A stretch of DNA of 64,000 nt, from positions 1 through 64,000 of the forward strand of contig UQYQ01000010.1 of NCBI GenBank assembly GCA_900545345.1, written 5' to 3'. Position numbers and translations under genes: made by a program. Below the pieces are notes generated by a model that was not told where the DNA came from, searched no databases, and saw only the letters and a list, made by a program, of their open reading frames with translations. The DNA comes from an uncultured Ruminococcus sp. Its GTDB lineage: Bacteria > Bacillota > Clostridia > Oscillospirales > Ruminococcaceae. Below are positions 27,768-36,624 of the stretch, one piece after another (position 1 is the first letter of the stretch; every line of letters starts with the position of its first letter).

Positions 27768-28532
27768 ATGATTTTAGCTATTGATATAGGTAATACCAAT
27801 ATAGTTATCGGTTGCTGTGAAGATAATAAAATTCTTTTCCGTGACCGAATTTCTACCAATCATACAGCTACGGTACTTGAATATATTGCAATTTTAAAAA
27901 CTGCTTTTGAACTTAATGAGATAGCTCCTGACGATATCGGCGGAATTATCATTTCTTCTGTTGTTCCTGCGGTTACCGACACTTTAATAAAAGCAGCAGA
28001 GAAATATACAAATTCAAAGGCAATAGTTGTGGGACCGGGAATTAAAACGGGGCTTAGTATTTTAATTGACAATCCTGCACAGCTTGGCAGCGACCTTGTT
28101 GTTGACGCAGTTGCCGGAATAAATAACTATCCCTTACCGCTTATTGTTATTGATATGGGTACTGCAACCACTCTGTCGGTAATAGGAAAACAGGGTGATT
28201 ATCTTGGCGGAATGATTGTTCCGGGAGTTTGGGCTTCACATGATTCTTTGATAAGAAAAACATCTCAGCTTCCGAAAATTGCCTTTGAACGCCCTAAGAG
28301 GGTAATCGGCAGGAATACTGTAGAATGTATGAAAAGCGGTTTGCTTTACAGCAGTGCAGGAGCAATTGACGGACTTATAGACAGAATAAGTGATGAGTTA
28401 GGTGATAAATGTACTGTAGTAGCAACAGGCGGTCTTGCAAATGTGATTATTCCTTTGTGCAAAAGTGAGATAATTATTGACGATGACTTATTGCTCAAAG
28501 GTCTTATGATAATTTATAATAAAAATAATTAA
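27768..28532 (+). CDS. coaX: Type III pantothenate kinase
   Basis: A 254-residue enzyme of the ASKHA fold. It has the phosphate loop MILAIDIGNTNIVIG, SVVPAVTD, PAQLGSDLVVDAVAG, DMGTATTLSVIG and the C-terminal ATGGLA. It phosphorylates pantothenate in the first step of CoA synthesis and is not feedback-inhibited by CoA in known members. It probably shares a transcript with the S component just upstream. A terminator follows. Confidence 0.96.
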   Translation: MILAIDIGNTNIVIGCCEDNKILFRDRISTNHTATVLEYIAILKTAFELNEIAPDDIGGIIISSVVPAVTDTLIKAAEKYTNSKAIVVGPGIKTGLSILIDNPAQLGSDLVVDAVAGINNYPLPLIVIDMGTATTLSVIGKQGDYLGGMIVPGVWASHDSLIRKTSQLPKIAFERPKRVIGRNTVECMKSGLLYSSAGAIDGLIDRISDELGDKCTVVATGGLANVIIPLCKSEIIIDDDLLLKGLMIIYNKNN

Positions 28533-28565
28533 ATACAATACAAGCAAAATAAATCGATTATACAT

Positions 28566-28604
28566 ACGCCATTTGAATATTAGTGTTCAAATGGCGTTAT
28601 ATTT
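28566..28604 (+). terminator. Terminator after coaX
   Basis: ACGCCATTTGAA (28566-28577) pairs perfectly with TTCAAATGGCGT (28586-28597). A T-rich tail follows. Confidence 0.85.
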
Positions 28605-28630
28605 TGCGAGAAATTAATATAAAAGGTTAT

Positions 28631-28659
28631 TTGACATAGAAAAGATATAGTGTTAATAT
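28631..28659 (+). promoter_or_regulatory. Strong promoter for the secreted-protein/ABC locus
   Basis: TTGACA (28631-28636), a 17-base spacer and TAATAT (28654-28659). Confidence 0.8.
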
Positions 28660-28744
28660 ATAGATAGGGTAAAATTGCATTTTCATTATGGTTTTGAAAG
28701 TAAAAGTTTGATGATTGCAAAAAAATTGGGGGAAGTTTAAAACT

Positions 28745-28903
28745 ATGAAAAAAGGGACTATTAATATCCTTAACCGAATATTATCTTTCACAATTATGAT
28801 AGATAATAAAGGTATTATTGTTTCTGAATTTATTACAAATTTTGAAATTAATAAACAAAATACAGGAATAATGAGCAGTCAGACAGAGTCAGGATATCTG
28901 TAG
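28745..28903 (+). CDS. Candidate 52-residue leader ORF ending inside a terminator
   Basis: An ATG at 28745 follows a GGGGGAAG ribosome binding site by 9 bases. It encodes MKKGTINILNRILSF, then an Ile/Asn-rich body, and MSSQTESGYL at the end. The last 11 codons overlap the 5' arm of a strong terminator, so an advancing ribosome would open the hairpin. It may be a regulatory leader or a small peptide product. I do not recognise the peptide. A longer in-frame start at 28715 lacks a ribosome binding site. Confidence 0.5.
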   Translation: MKKGTINILNRILSFTIMIDNKGIIVSEFITNFEINKQNTGIMSSQTESGYL

Positions 28904-28922
28904 TTTTGACTGCTCATTTTTT
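28871..28922 (+). terminator. Terminator overlapping the 3' end of the leader ORF
   Basis: ATGAGCAGTCA (28871-28881) pairs perfectly over 11 bases with TGACTGCTCAT (28907-28917), and a run of T follows. It sits between the locus promoter and the first membrane-protein gene. Confidence 0.85.
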
Positions 28923-28966
28923 ATTTCATGAAGGAAAGATTATTTTATATAAGGATGGTAAAAATT

Positions 28967-29275
28967 ATGAAAGCATTTAGTAAGATTGTTGTATTGATAA
29001 TTGCGTTAGTATGCATTTTTGTTGGTTTAGATAAAATAAACCATACATATGAAATAGCTGAACAAAGATATACAGAGTATATTTCAGAGCTGACTGAGAG
29101 TGAAGACGGTCTCAGTGAAATACCTCGATTTGCAGAAGAATATTATGTTTCAACTAATGTAAAAGAAATTATTACTGTTTATACTTGTATTTTGGCATTC
29201 GGACTTTTGCTGATATTAATTATGATTATTGATTTTGTGAAGTGGGTAAATACATGGGAAAAGGAAGAAGAATAA
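28967..29275 (+). CDS. Small membrane protein with two transmembrane segments, unknown
   Basis: A 102-residue protein. The start at 28967 (MKAFSK) has an AAGGATGG site at suitable spacing; the in-frame start at 28928 has none. It has one N-terminal hydrophobic helix (about 5-22), an acidic extracellular loop of about 45 residues (EQRYTEYISELTESED) and a second helix (about 70-90) ending in a charged tail. No family is recognised. It lies 27 bases before another membrane-anchored protein. It may be an accessory or immunity factor of the ABC locus, which is inferred from position only. Confidence 0.6.
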   Translation: MKAFSKIVVLIIALVCIFVGLDKINHTYEIAEQRYTEYISELTESEDGLSEIPRFAEEYYVSTNVKEIITVYTCILAFGLLLILIMIIDFVKWVNTWEKEEE

Positions 29276-29302
29276 AAACACAGTTGAATATAGGGGATTA
29301 AT

Positions 29303-29812
29303 ATGAAAAAGACTAAAAATACTGTTCTTATAGTTTTGGGCGTTCTTTTAGCTGTTTTTATATTTGTATTCATACTGCCGTTTGATAAGCTTGCTGGAGG
29401 AATTAAAATTGAGCTTTTAGAGTCCGGAGATATAAATATATTTGCAAGTAAAGACGAGCGAAATTCTCTGATTGATAAAGCTGAAACCTATTTTAAAGAT
29501 AATAATTATGAATATGAAAAGACAACTAGTCATTATAATGAAATTGAATACCAAATTAAAATTGATGATGTACTCTGCAGTGTAAACTTTAATCGCTGGA
29601 AGGATGTAAACTATTTATACATAAGCTGTTATGACATTAAAAATGTAGATAAAAATAAGCTTGTTGATTTGTATAATAATTTGAACATATGTCAAATTAC
29701 AACAGATGATCTTGAAATGGCGATAAATTCAAGTGAAATCACAAAATTTACATTAAGCAATAAAGCTTATGGAGAATGGCGAAACGGCTATTCGATTCAG
29801 GGGGTTATTTAA
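29303..29812 (+). CDS. Membrane-anchored extracytoplasmic protein, unknown
   Basis: A 169-residue protein with one N-terminal transmembrane anchor (about 8-28). A soluble extracytoplasmic domain of about 140 residues, rich in Asp, Asn and Tyr, follows. Nothing in it matches a family that I know. The ribosome binding site is AGGGG. Together with the preceding gene it separates the leader ORF from the first secreted protein. It may protect the producing cell or assist export, but that is speculation from context. Confidence 0.6.
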   Translation: MKKTKNTVLIVLGVLLAVFIFVFILPFDKLAGGIKIELLESGDINIFASKDERNSLIDKAETYFKDNNYEYEKTTSHYNEIEYQIKIDDVLCSVNFNRWKDVNYLYISCYDIKNVDKNKLVDLYNNLNICQITTDDLEMAINSSEITKFTLSNKAYGEWRNGYSIQGVI

Positions 29813-29908
29813 TATTTTTTAGGTATTGCCAATAAAAATTGAAATTCAATACAAAACTCAAATAAATACAAAATTCATCATTATATGTAAAATTATAGCA
29901 CGATTATC

Positions 29909-29937
29909 TTGACTATTACCATAATGTAGTATATTAT
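29909..29937 (+). promoter_or_regulatory. Promoter of secreted-protein/ABC module 1
   Basis: TTGACT (29909-29914), a 17-base spacer and TATTAT (29932-29937). A perfect AAAGGAGGT (29965-29973) in the leader has no start codon behind it; the frame after it opens with ATA and stops after four codons. Confidence 0.7.
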
Positions 29938-30077
29938 AATATTATGGAATAATTTAGCAAGAAGAAAGGAGGTAAAAATATAAAACTGAAATAAAAGTTC
30001 GAGTGTTTTATTTCAAATTCAGTGCTATGCTCAAAGTATCAAAATTTTTAGTATTAAAACAAAGGAGAAGATTAATC

Positions 30078-30509
30078 ATGAAATTAAAAAAGATAATTTC
30101 GATAACATTTTTGTCAATTATGGCACTTTTATTGCTGTCAACCACAGCTATGGCACAAGTAGCAAACAAATACTATCAAGCATATAGTTATTCCGGCAAG
30201 GGTAATGAGATGAAGTGGGTTATAAAAGGTACCGACACTAAAGTTTCAACTAAAGCAACTAATCCGACTTCTTATTCAAGATATGTCCAGGCGGCTGTTG
30301 TAAAAAAGAATAGGTTTAATGGTGTAGAGATTTCAAGTAAAATTGATGAAAATACAGGAAAACAAATGTATGCAAGTGCTTCTATGAAGCGTGTCCTCAG
30401 TGATTCAAATATAATTTATTCGCATCAGGCTGTACTGAAACCTTATGCGTCAAGCGGTTATACAATTGACAGTAAAAAAATCGATGTTTATCAGCTTCCG
30501 TCAAATTAA
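30078..30509 (+). CDS. Small secreted protein of module 1 (bacteriocin-like, unknown)
   Basis: A 143-residue precursor. The start at 30078 follows AAAGGAGAAG by 7 bases and opens a classical signal peptide (MKLKKIISITFLSIMALLLL, then a TTAMA cleavage site). The mature part is about 117 residues, beta-rich and nearly cysteine-free, starting QVANKYYQAYSYSG. It shares a pattern with the module 2 protein at 33764: NKYY or NKYN followed by YSG, then a YV-x-A/S-x-V/I segment, a polar middle, and a Ser/Tyr-His motif (YSHQAVLK here, YQSYHRSIIK there). The size, lack of cysteines and partnering ABC permeases recall lactococcin 972-type bacteriocins, but no family assignment can be made. Confidence 0.7.
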   Translation: MKLKKIISITFLSIMALLLLSTTAMAQVANKYYQAYSYSGKGNEMKWVIKGTDTKVSTKATNPTSYSRYVQAAVVKKNRFNGVEISSKIDENTGKQMYASASMKRVLSDSNIIYSHQAVLKPYASSGYTIDSKKIDVYQLPSN

Positions 30510-30523
30510 GGGGTATAAACATT

Positions 30524-31759
30524 ATGAGTACAATAAAATATATTTTAAAAAACATAGCAGTTTCAATGCGAAAATCATCTGTGATTTTCGCATTATTCAT
30601 AATATGCTGTATAGTATCCGTTTTGGTTATCCTTTTTTCACATGGTGTATATCAGAATTATGAAACAATGCTGACTTTTGAAGATGAATATTGGAATTTT
30701 GTTACGAATATTCCTGATATATCATTCGGAAAAATAACTGATACTTCTGTTGATGAAGAAGCACATCTAACTAATTATCTTGGTGACGGAAAAAGTACAT
30801 TAGGTGAATTCAGACAAGTTTTAGAATTGATGGATGATAAAACTAAAAGCTCTTTTACCGGATTTTATGTTATGTATAATATGAAAGATGAATATAGTTT
30901 TCGATCAAAAGGTGTTGTTAGTGATCAAGAATGGATGGCTCCTATGTTAGACAGTAGGTTAGAATATGATGAATCAGAACATCAATATGGGTTATATAGT
31001 TCATATTTAGAAAATGTCTCTATTGCGGAGGGAAGATACATTACACAGAATGAAGAATTAACTGGAGCGAATGTAATTTGTCTACCAAGTGATAGTGACA
31101 GAAACTTAATAGGACAAAAAATAAATTTTTTAGATAAAAGGTATGAAGTCATAGGTGTTCATAGTGAGGATGACATATATCATTATAGTGTTCCATTTCC
31201 AACACTGCCTGATGATTTAACTTTTTCAAGTGTTTCTCTTTTAACCGATAAGGTGATAACCACAGATACATACAGAAAAATAAAAGAAGCTTTTACAAGT
31301 GTGTACGGGGATAATGTGAATTTCCCTGAATTCAAGACCGCTGATACAACCGAACAGACATTTTATGCTTCGATAATGCTGATTTCTATAGTACTGTCTG
31401 TGCTTTCTGCAATTAACTTGGCAATTTTGTTCAGATATATTATGCTGACACGAAGAAAGAGACTGGCAGTTTTCAGATTATCAGGCTGTACAAGGATAAA
31501 AGCAAGATTTATGTATTTAGGTGAGGCCGCCGGTATATCGGTTTTAATTTTTATTGTTTGTTCGATTGTGTATCATTATGTAATCATACCGAGACTTACA
31601 TTTGCATTTCCTAAGATTCAAGATGTGTACAGCATAAAAACATATTTATATTTGTTTGTGATTTTTATTGCTGTGTTATTATTGGCAATCAATATTATTT
31701 TTTCACTGCAGGTTGAAAAACAACCGGTGCAAATGTTTAAAAAGGCAGGTGATAAATAA
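30524..31759 (+). CDS. FtsX/MacB-type ABC half-permease A1
   Basis: A 411-residue membrane protein with MacB topology: one N-terminal helix (about 20-40), a large extracytoplasmic domain (about 45-280) and three C-terminal helices. It carries the marker LSAINLAILFRYIMLTRRKRLAVFRLSGCT in the cytoplasmic loop after the second helix; the same segment is found in its paralogue at 34218. It also shares the FSHGVYQNY motif after the first helix with that paralogue (FSYGIYQNY). It lies 15 bases after the secreted-protein gene, and its stop overlaps the next start by one base. It probably forms a heterodimer with the next gene product. Confidence 0.85.
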   Translation: MSTIKYILKNIAVSMRKSSVIFALFIICCIVSVLVILFSHGVYQNYETMLTFEDEYWNFVTNIPDISFGKITDTSVDEEAHLTNYLGDGKSTLGEFRQVLELMDDKTKSSFTGFYVMYNMKDEYSFRSKGVVSDQEWMAPMLDSRLEYDESEHQYGLYSSYLENVSIAEGRYITQNEELTGANVICLPSDSDRNLIGQKINFLDKRYEVIGVHSEDDIYHYSVPFPTLPDDLTFSSVSLLTDKVITTDTYRKIKEAFTSVYGDNVNFPEFKTADTTEQTFYASIMLISIVLSVLSAINLAILFRYIMLTRRKRLAVFRLSGCTRIKARFMYLGEAAGISVLIFIVCSIVYHYVIIPRLTFAFPKIQDVYSIKTYLYLFVIFIAVLLLAINIIFSLQVEKQPVQMFKKAGDK

Positions 31760-32958
31760 TGTTGAGATTAGGAATTAAAGAATTTTTCAGAAGAATTTAT
31801 ACAAATATTTTTACGGCACTTCAGCTTGCTGTTGTGTTTATTCTTTTAATTTCAATAATATCAAGCGTTCAGTCAAGAACTGAGTTGTATACACCTGTAA
31901 AAGATTATTTAGACGGTAATGGTATTTACACCATGACTATTTCAGCTGATACAGATATAATCACCGAAAAAGATTTAAAAGCAAAATATACTGATGTTGA
32001 TTCTGTTCTTGCCTCGTATACAACTGACGCTGCTTATCAAAACGGAGAAGGAAAAATAATTTCATACAATGATGAAATTATTAATATGTACACTCCGAAG
32101 CTTGATGAGGGAAGCTGGTTTGAAAGTTCAAAGCTATCTGATGATATGCTTTACGGCGTTGCAAGTTATTCAAGCGGTCTTAAAGTAAATGATACTGTTG
32201 AAATCGAAAATACAAGATATGATGAAAGCGATAAAACATTCACACACCCGATTGAAGAAAAATTTGCAGTAAAAATAATAGGAGTTCTCAGCGAACACGC
32301 ACAGGTATTCGGAGCGGATACATATATAAGTGAAGAAGATGACTTCAGAAATCTTTATGCAGATTATGACGAGTCAAAACCGCTTCTGCTTTTAAGTCAA
32401 AAGCAGTTAACTGCTAAAAAAATCGGATATACGATAAATACAAATAAGCAGATAATTAAATATAAAAATGGTTTATCAGATGAACAAATCCAAAAGCTTA
32501 ATAAAGAATTAGGTTCTTCAACTCCCGTGCCTTTGAAAGACTTTCGTTCTGTATCAGAATTATATGTGTATGAGCAGATTATAAAGCTATTACCGATTTT
32601 AATATGTATTGTTTTGCTTGTGATAGTAAGCACTGTTTCTATATCAGCACTTAATGTTAAAAGCGGACTGAGAACATATTCTATTTATTATGTATGTGGC
32701 TGTGATATAATTCGGTGTCTGGGAATATGCCTTTTAAACTGCATTCTTACTGTAGTCACAGCAATTGTTTTTGCATTGCTTATTGTGAATGCAGGCAGTA
32801 TATTTGATTTGTCGTCAAAAATCGTAATAAGTATGAGTGTTACAGGATTTTTCGCATGTTCGGCAGCAGTTGTACTGCAAATTATATGTTCGATGATTAT
32901 GCCGATAACACTTATGAGTAAAAGTACATTAAAAAATAACTTAATAACAAATGAATAA
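31759..32958 (+). CDS. FtsX/MacB-type ABC half-permease B1
   Basis: A 399-residue partner with the same one-plus-three helix layout. It differs in sequence from half-permease A1 but pairs with the module 2 protein at 35384: both have YTP after the first helix and a TYSIYYVCG-type loop. It is translationally coupled to A1 by a TAATG overlap and followed 13 bases later by the ATPase gene. MacB-type exporters drive a large extracytoplasmic cycle to move peptides or proteins already outside the membrane. That would suit the secreted protein or a host-defence role. Confidence 0.85.
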   Translation: MLRLGIKEFFRRIYTNIFTALQLAVVFILLISIISSVQSRTELYTPVKDYLDGNGIYTMTISADTDIITEKDLKAKYTDVDSVLASYTTDAAYQNGEGKIISYNDEIINMYTPKLDEGSWFESSKLSDDMLYGVASYSSGLKVNDTVEIENTRYDESDKTFTHPIEEKFAVKIIGVLSEHAQVFGADTYISEEDDFRNLYADYDESKPLLLLSQKQLTAKKIGYTINTNKQIIKYKNGLSDEQIQKLNKELGSSTPVPLKDFRSVSELYVYEQIIKLLPILICIVLLVIVSTVSISALNVKSGLRTYSIYYVCGCDIIRCLGICLLNCILTVVTAIVFALLIVNAGSIFDLSSKIVISMSVTGFFACSAAVVLQIICSMIMPITLMSKSTLKNNLITNE

Positions 32959-32970
32959 GGAGAATTAGTC

Positions 32971-33636
32971 ATGATAAAATTAAATAACATTGTAAAAATT
33001 TATAACCCGAAAAAGTCAAATGAGTTTGAAGCACTTCACGGGGTTTCATGTGAAATTGAAGACGGAGAGTTAGTGGCGATTATAGGAAAATCCGGTGCGG
33101 GAAAATCAACACTTCTGCATATTTTGGCGTGCATCGATAACTATCAAAACGGCGAATATACGATTGATGATACACTTGTTAAAAAGCTTTCTGAACGTCA
33201 ATATGCAAAAATAAGAAACGAGAAGATCGGAATGGTTATGCAGGATTTTGCGCTTGTTGAAGATTTTTCGGCGCTTGAAAATGTAATGATACCGCTGTCG
33301 TTTTCAAAGAAAAAAATAAAGGATAAAAAGAGTAAGGCTCTTGAAGCATTGAAATCGGTCGGAATAGCAGATTTAGCAAAAAAACCGTGCAGCAAGCTTT
33401 CAGGCGGTCAAAAACAGAGAGTTGCAATAGCAAGAGCTATAGTTAATGAGCCTAGTATGATATTAGCCGATGAACCGACAGGTGCACTTGACACAAAAAC
33501 ATCAGAGGAAATCATGACACTTTTCAGGTCGCTTAATGAGCAGGGAAGAACAGTAGTAATTGTTACACATGACCCGATGGTTGCCGAGCAATGCGACAGG
33601 GTTATAGAAATTTCAGACGGTGAAATAGTCTCATAA
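32971..33636 (+). CDS. ABC transporter ATP-binding protein (MacB/LolD type)
   Basis: A 221-residue ATPase. Walker A is GKSGAGKS (39-46), the signature is LSGGQKQR (about 143) and Walker B is MILADEPTGALD (about 160-172). The H-loop VTHDP follows. It belongs to the MacB/FtsE/LolD branch by its TGALD motif. It is the only ATPase in the locus, so it may energise both the module 1 pair upstream and the module 2 pair at 34218-36598. The start has AAGGAG at good spacing. Confidence 0.95.
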   Translation: MIKLNNIVKIYNPKKSNEFEALHGVSCEIEDGELVAIIGKSGAGKSTLLHILACIDNYQNGEYTIDDTLVKKLSERQYAKIRNEKIGMVMQDFALVEDFSALENVMIPLSFSKKKIKDKKSKALEALKSVGIADLAKKPCSKLSGGQKQRVAIARAIVNEPSMILADEPTGALDTKTSEEIMTLFRSLNEQGRTVVIVTHDPMVAEQCDRVIEISDGEIVS

Positions 33637-33667
33637 TTAGTATATAATGTAACTAAATGAAAATAAT

Positions 33668-33696
33668 TGACAAATAAAACAATTTATGATAAAATA
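33668..33696 (+). promoter_or_regulatory. Promoter of module 2
   Basis: TTGACA (33668-33673), a 17-base spacer and TAAAAT (33691-33696). It lets the second secreted protein be made separately from module 1. Confidence 0.8.
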
Positions 33697-33763
33697 CAGA
33701 TACTGGAATTATTATGATTAAAGAATCTGATAAAAAATCTAAACAAATTCAGGAGGAATTATA

Positions 33764-34192
33764 ATGAAAATTTATGTAAAAAATTTTTCAGCTATTGCTG
33801 TGTCACTTATGATGATGGGTACTGTGGCTATGGGTGCTTCGGCAGTGAATGGTACAGTGTCTAATAAGTACAACAAGCTTTATTATTCTGGTTCGGAAAC
33901 AAAGACCAATTATTTTGTTACATATAGCAAAGGTACAAATCTTGTTTCAAAAAGCAAATATTTGTATGTTAGTTCAATTATAATGGACAGATCCGGTTCA
34001 GTATTAACATCTAATAAATCTGAGGGAGTAGCAAAGACAAATACGTCAAGGTCATGCTATGCTAATTTAGGCGATTCAGGTGCTTACCAATCTTATCATC
34101 GTTCAATTATAAAAAATTCTACATCACCAACTGATACTACATTAAATGTCTTACATAGATATGTAAGACTAACAGAAAACAGAGTACTATAA
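33764..34192 (+). CDS. Small secreted protein of module 2 (paralogue of 30078 protein)
   Basis: A 142-residue precursor with a signal peptide (about 1-27, ending GASAV) and a mature part of about 115 residues starting with NGTVSNKYNKLYYSG. The shared pattern with the module 1 protein is NKY, Y-SG, Y-Y-V-S-x-I-I, and SYHRSIIK. Sequence identity is low, so they are probably old duplicates under diversifying selection, as in bacteriocin or toxin families. A CAGGAGG site precedes the ATG. Its role is unknown; export by the neighbouring permeases or a partnership with them is inferred from the repeated gene order. Confidence 0.7.
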   Translation: MKIYVKNFSAIAVSLMMMGTVAMGASAVNGTVSNKYNKLYYSGSETKTNYFVTYSKGTNLVSKSKYLYVSSIIMDRSGSVLTSNKSEGVAKTNTSRSCYANLGDSGAYQSYHRSIIKNSTSPTDTTLNVLHRYVRLTENRVL

Positions 34193-34217
34193 AATAAATT
34201 TCAAAGGAGAGCAGATT

Positions 34218-35384
34218 ATGAACATATTCAAACTTGTTTATCATGATTTAAAATCGTATCGAATGATTTCAATACTAATTGTACTAAATATAATAATTTC
34301 AGCGTTTGTAATCTGCTTTTCTTATGGTATTTATCAGAATTACAATGTAAAAATAGAATATGGTGAAACAACACAGAGGCAGCTTAAGGTTGTTCCGACA
34401 CTTAAAGATAATATTGTTGAGTCATCGGTAACAACTAAAATGGTTATTGATACGGTTAGAAGCCTTTCTGATGATACTTTAAAAAATATTGACAATTTTT
34501 TCTGTGAAGCTCTAATATCAACTTCCGCAATTGAAAAAAATGATTTCATATTTAATTTTTCATATGTTGACAGAAAGTTTCATGGTATTGGATATAATAA
34601 TAGTTTTGACGATGAGCAATATAATTCTTATAAAAAAATAGTTGCTATAAATCCGGTACTCAGAGAAAAAAACGGAAGTGTAGGTTTAACTTTAAACGGA
34701 ATAGGTGATTGGGATTCAAAATATATAGGTGATACTAAAAGCATAGAAATTAACGGTGAAAATTATAATATAGTTAATGAGTCTTATAATCAGGGAATTT
34801 TAGATTCTCCCATAACTGCATTTTATGACAATACATTTATAATGGGTGGTTCTTTTTGTTTGGAAATAACATTTAAAACCGATATTTCACGCACCCAGTA
34901 TGATGATATAGTAAATGCAGTAGCTATAAATATGGGCGATAATGCCGAAGTGCCTGAAATGGATATTTCACCGACGACAGAATTATTTTATTATCGTACT
35001 GTTTTAATGATATCGGTGCTGATTTCAGTTCTGGCGGCAATCAATTTTGCGGTGCTTTACAGATTTGTTCTTCAAAAGCGGATAAAAACGCTTACAATAT
35101 TCCGTATATGCGGCTGTACAAAGAAAAGGATAATATTTATATATCTTTGTGAATGCATGATAATCGGACTGCCGTTATTTGCACTTTCTATGCTGTTGTT
35201 TGACAAGATAGCATTGCCTGTTTTATCGGAAATATTCGAATATATTTCTCTTGCTTACAGTCCGCTGCTCTATTCGGCAATTTTCGGAATTTATGCAGTG
35301 TCCAGCTTTGCGGTGCTTCTGATAATGATTAGCACATATATTTCAAGACATTCGATTACCGAGCTGAAAGCGGGTGAGTTATAA
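34218..35384 (+). CDS. FtsX/MacB-type ABC half-permease A2
   Basis: A 388-residue paralogue of the protein at 30524. It has the same topology and shares FSYGIYQNY after the first helix and the LAAINFAVLYR...RICGCTKKR loop. It starts 26 bases after the secreted-protein gene, with AAAGGAGAG. Its stop overlaps the next start by one base, as in module 1. The extracytoplasmic domain differs strongly from A1, consistent with a different partner. Confidence 0.85.
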   Translation: MNIFKLVYHDLKSYRMISILIVLNIIISAFVICFSYGIYQNYNVKIEYGETTQRQLKVVPTLKDNIVESSVTTKMVIDTVRSLSDDTLKNIDNFFCEALISTSAIEKNDFIFNFSYVDRKFHGIGYNNSFDDEQYNSYKKIVAINPVLREKNGSVGLTLNGIGDWDSKYIGDTKSIEINGENYNIVNESYNQGILDSPITAFYDNTFIMGGSFCLEITFKTDISRTQYDDIVNAVAINMGDNAEVPEMDISPTTELFYYRTVLMISVLISVLAAINFAVLYRFVLQKRIKTLTIFRICGCTKKRIIFIYLCECMIIGLPLFALSMLLFDKIALPVLSEIFEYISLAYSPLLYSAIFGIYAVSSFAVLLIMISTYISRHSITELKAGEL

Positions 35385-36598
35385 TGATTTTAAAATCGGC
35401 ATTGAAACAGTTTAAGAAAAATATTTTTATGAGTTCGCTTATTATCATACAGCTTTCGGCAGTTATGATAATATTAAGTATGCTTGTCAGTATGATAGAG
35501 TCACGAATGGAGTACTATACTCCTTTTGCGGATGAAATTAATTCAAAAGGTTTTTTATGTGAAATGGATGCCTCGGGTGTTGCAAGTGAAAAAGAAATGC
35601 TGAAAAATTTAAAAGGTACAAAATGCGAGTTCACATATTATGGGTACTATGCCGTTAATACAGACAGTGATGATGTAACCATGGAAAATGAAAATACATA
35701 TGTTCCGCTGACGGATTTGCTGACTGAAAGGTGGATAGAGGCTTATACTCCGAAAATGCAAAGCGGAAGCTGGCTCAGTGATATACCTGATGATGATTAT
35801 ATTCACGCAGTTGTAACACAAGATAATGTATTGGGATTGAAAACGGGAGATATAATTACACTTAATTCATTTGAGGGAAAGACGGCCCAGGCTAAAGTAA
35901 TAGGGGTTATGGAAAACAAGCAGTATGCAGTAGGATATTCATTGTTTTCTCAGACGGACTTAGCCAATAAAATGAACTTTTTTGATATGTATTATACATA
36001 TAATTCCGAGGTTGAAAATCAATGGGGATTATTTATTCCTAAATCAGAGATAGAAAAAAGCACCCTGCATGAAGGTGATTTTACTGTTTGGGGAATGGGA
36101 TTTGTGTTATGTGACGGTATGAGCGGCAGTGAGGTAAAAGAAGTTTCAGATTATCTCACTGCTAATTGTTCGCCGATGTATACAATCCCTCTTGAAGAGG
36201 TCCGTGATAACAGTTTTGAGTATATCAGACAGGAGCTTTATGTCCTGATGCCTATAGCATTATGTATTTTTCTGCTGACGCTTATCACAACTGTTTCCGT
36301 TATCTGCATATCATTAAACGGACAGCTGAAGACTTATGCAATTTATTATATCTGCGGTGCTAAATGGCATGAATGTGCATTAATATCTTTTTTATATGCG
36401 CTTATATTATGTTTAATTTCCTGGCTGATAAGCTTAGCGGTGATTTCGGCTATTATATATAATTCTCTCACGGTGATTAAGCTGGGATTTTTTGAGCTTG
36501 GAATAATGCTGTTTTCAGCAGTAATTTATCTGATTTTATCTTCTGTTTTGCCTATGATTATTATGCATAATAATCAGCCGAAGGATATATTAAAATAA
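35384..36598 (+). CDS. FtsX/MacB-type ABC half-permease B2
   Basis: A 404-residue paralogue of the protein at 31759, with YTPFADEI after the first helix and KTYAIYYICGA in the loop between later helices. It has one N-terminal and three C-terminal transmembrane segments around an extracytoplasmic domain of about 230 residues. No ATPase gene follows, so this pair must borrow the one at 32971 or one elsewhere. A strong terminator closes the locus. Confidence 0.85.
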   Translation: MILKSALKQFKKNIFMSSLIIIQLSAVMIILSMLVSMIESRMEYYTPFADEINSKGFLCEMDASGVASEKEMLKNLKGTKCEFTYYGYYAVNTDSDDVTMENENTYVPLTDLLTERWIEAYTPKMQSGSWLSDIPDDDYIHAVVTQDNVLGLKTGDIITLNSFEGKTAQAKVIGVMENKQYAVGYSLFSQTDLANKMNFFDMYYTYNSEVENQWGLFIPKSEIEKSTLHEGDFTVWGMGFVLCDGMSGSEVKEVSDYLTANCSPMYTIPLEEVRDNSFEYIRQELYVLMPIALCIFLLTLITTVSVICISLNGQLKTYAIYYICGAKWHECALISFLYALILCLISWLISLAVISAIIYNSLTVIKLGFFELGIMLFSAVIYLILSSVLPMIIMHNNQPKDILK

Positions 36599-36624
36599 TA
36601 ATGAAATCTAAGTTATATAATTTA

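Noticed and set aside
28928..28966. Earlier in-frame start for the 2-TM protein
   Set aside because: The extra 13 residues are charged and have no ribosome binding site; ATG at 28967 has AAGGATGG.
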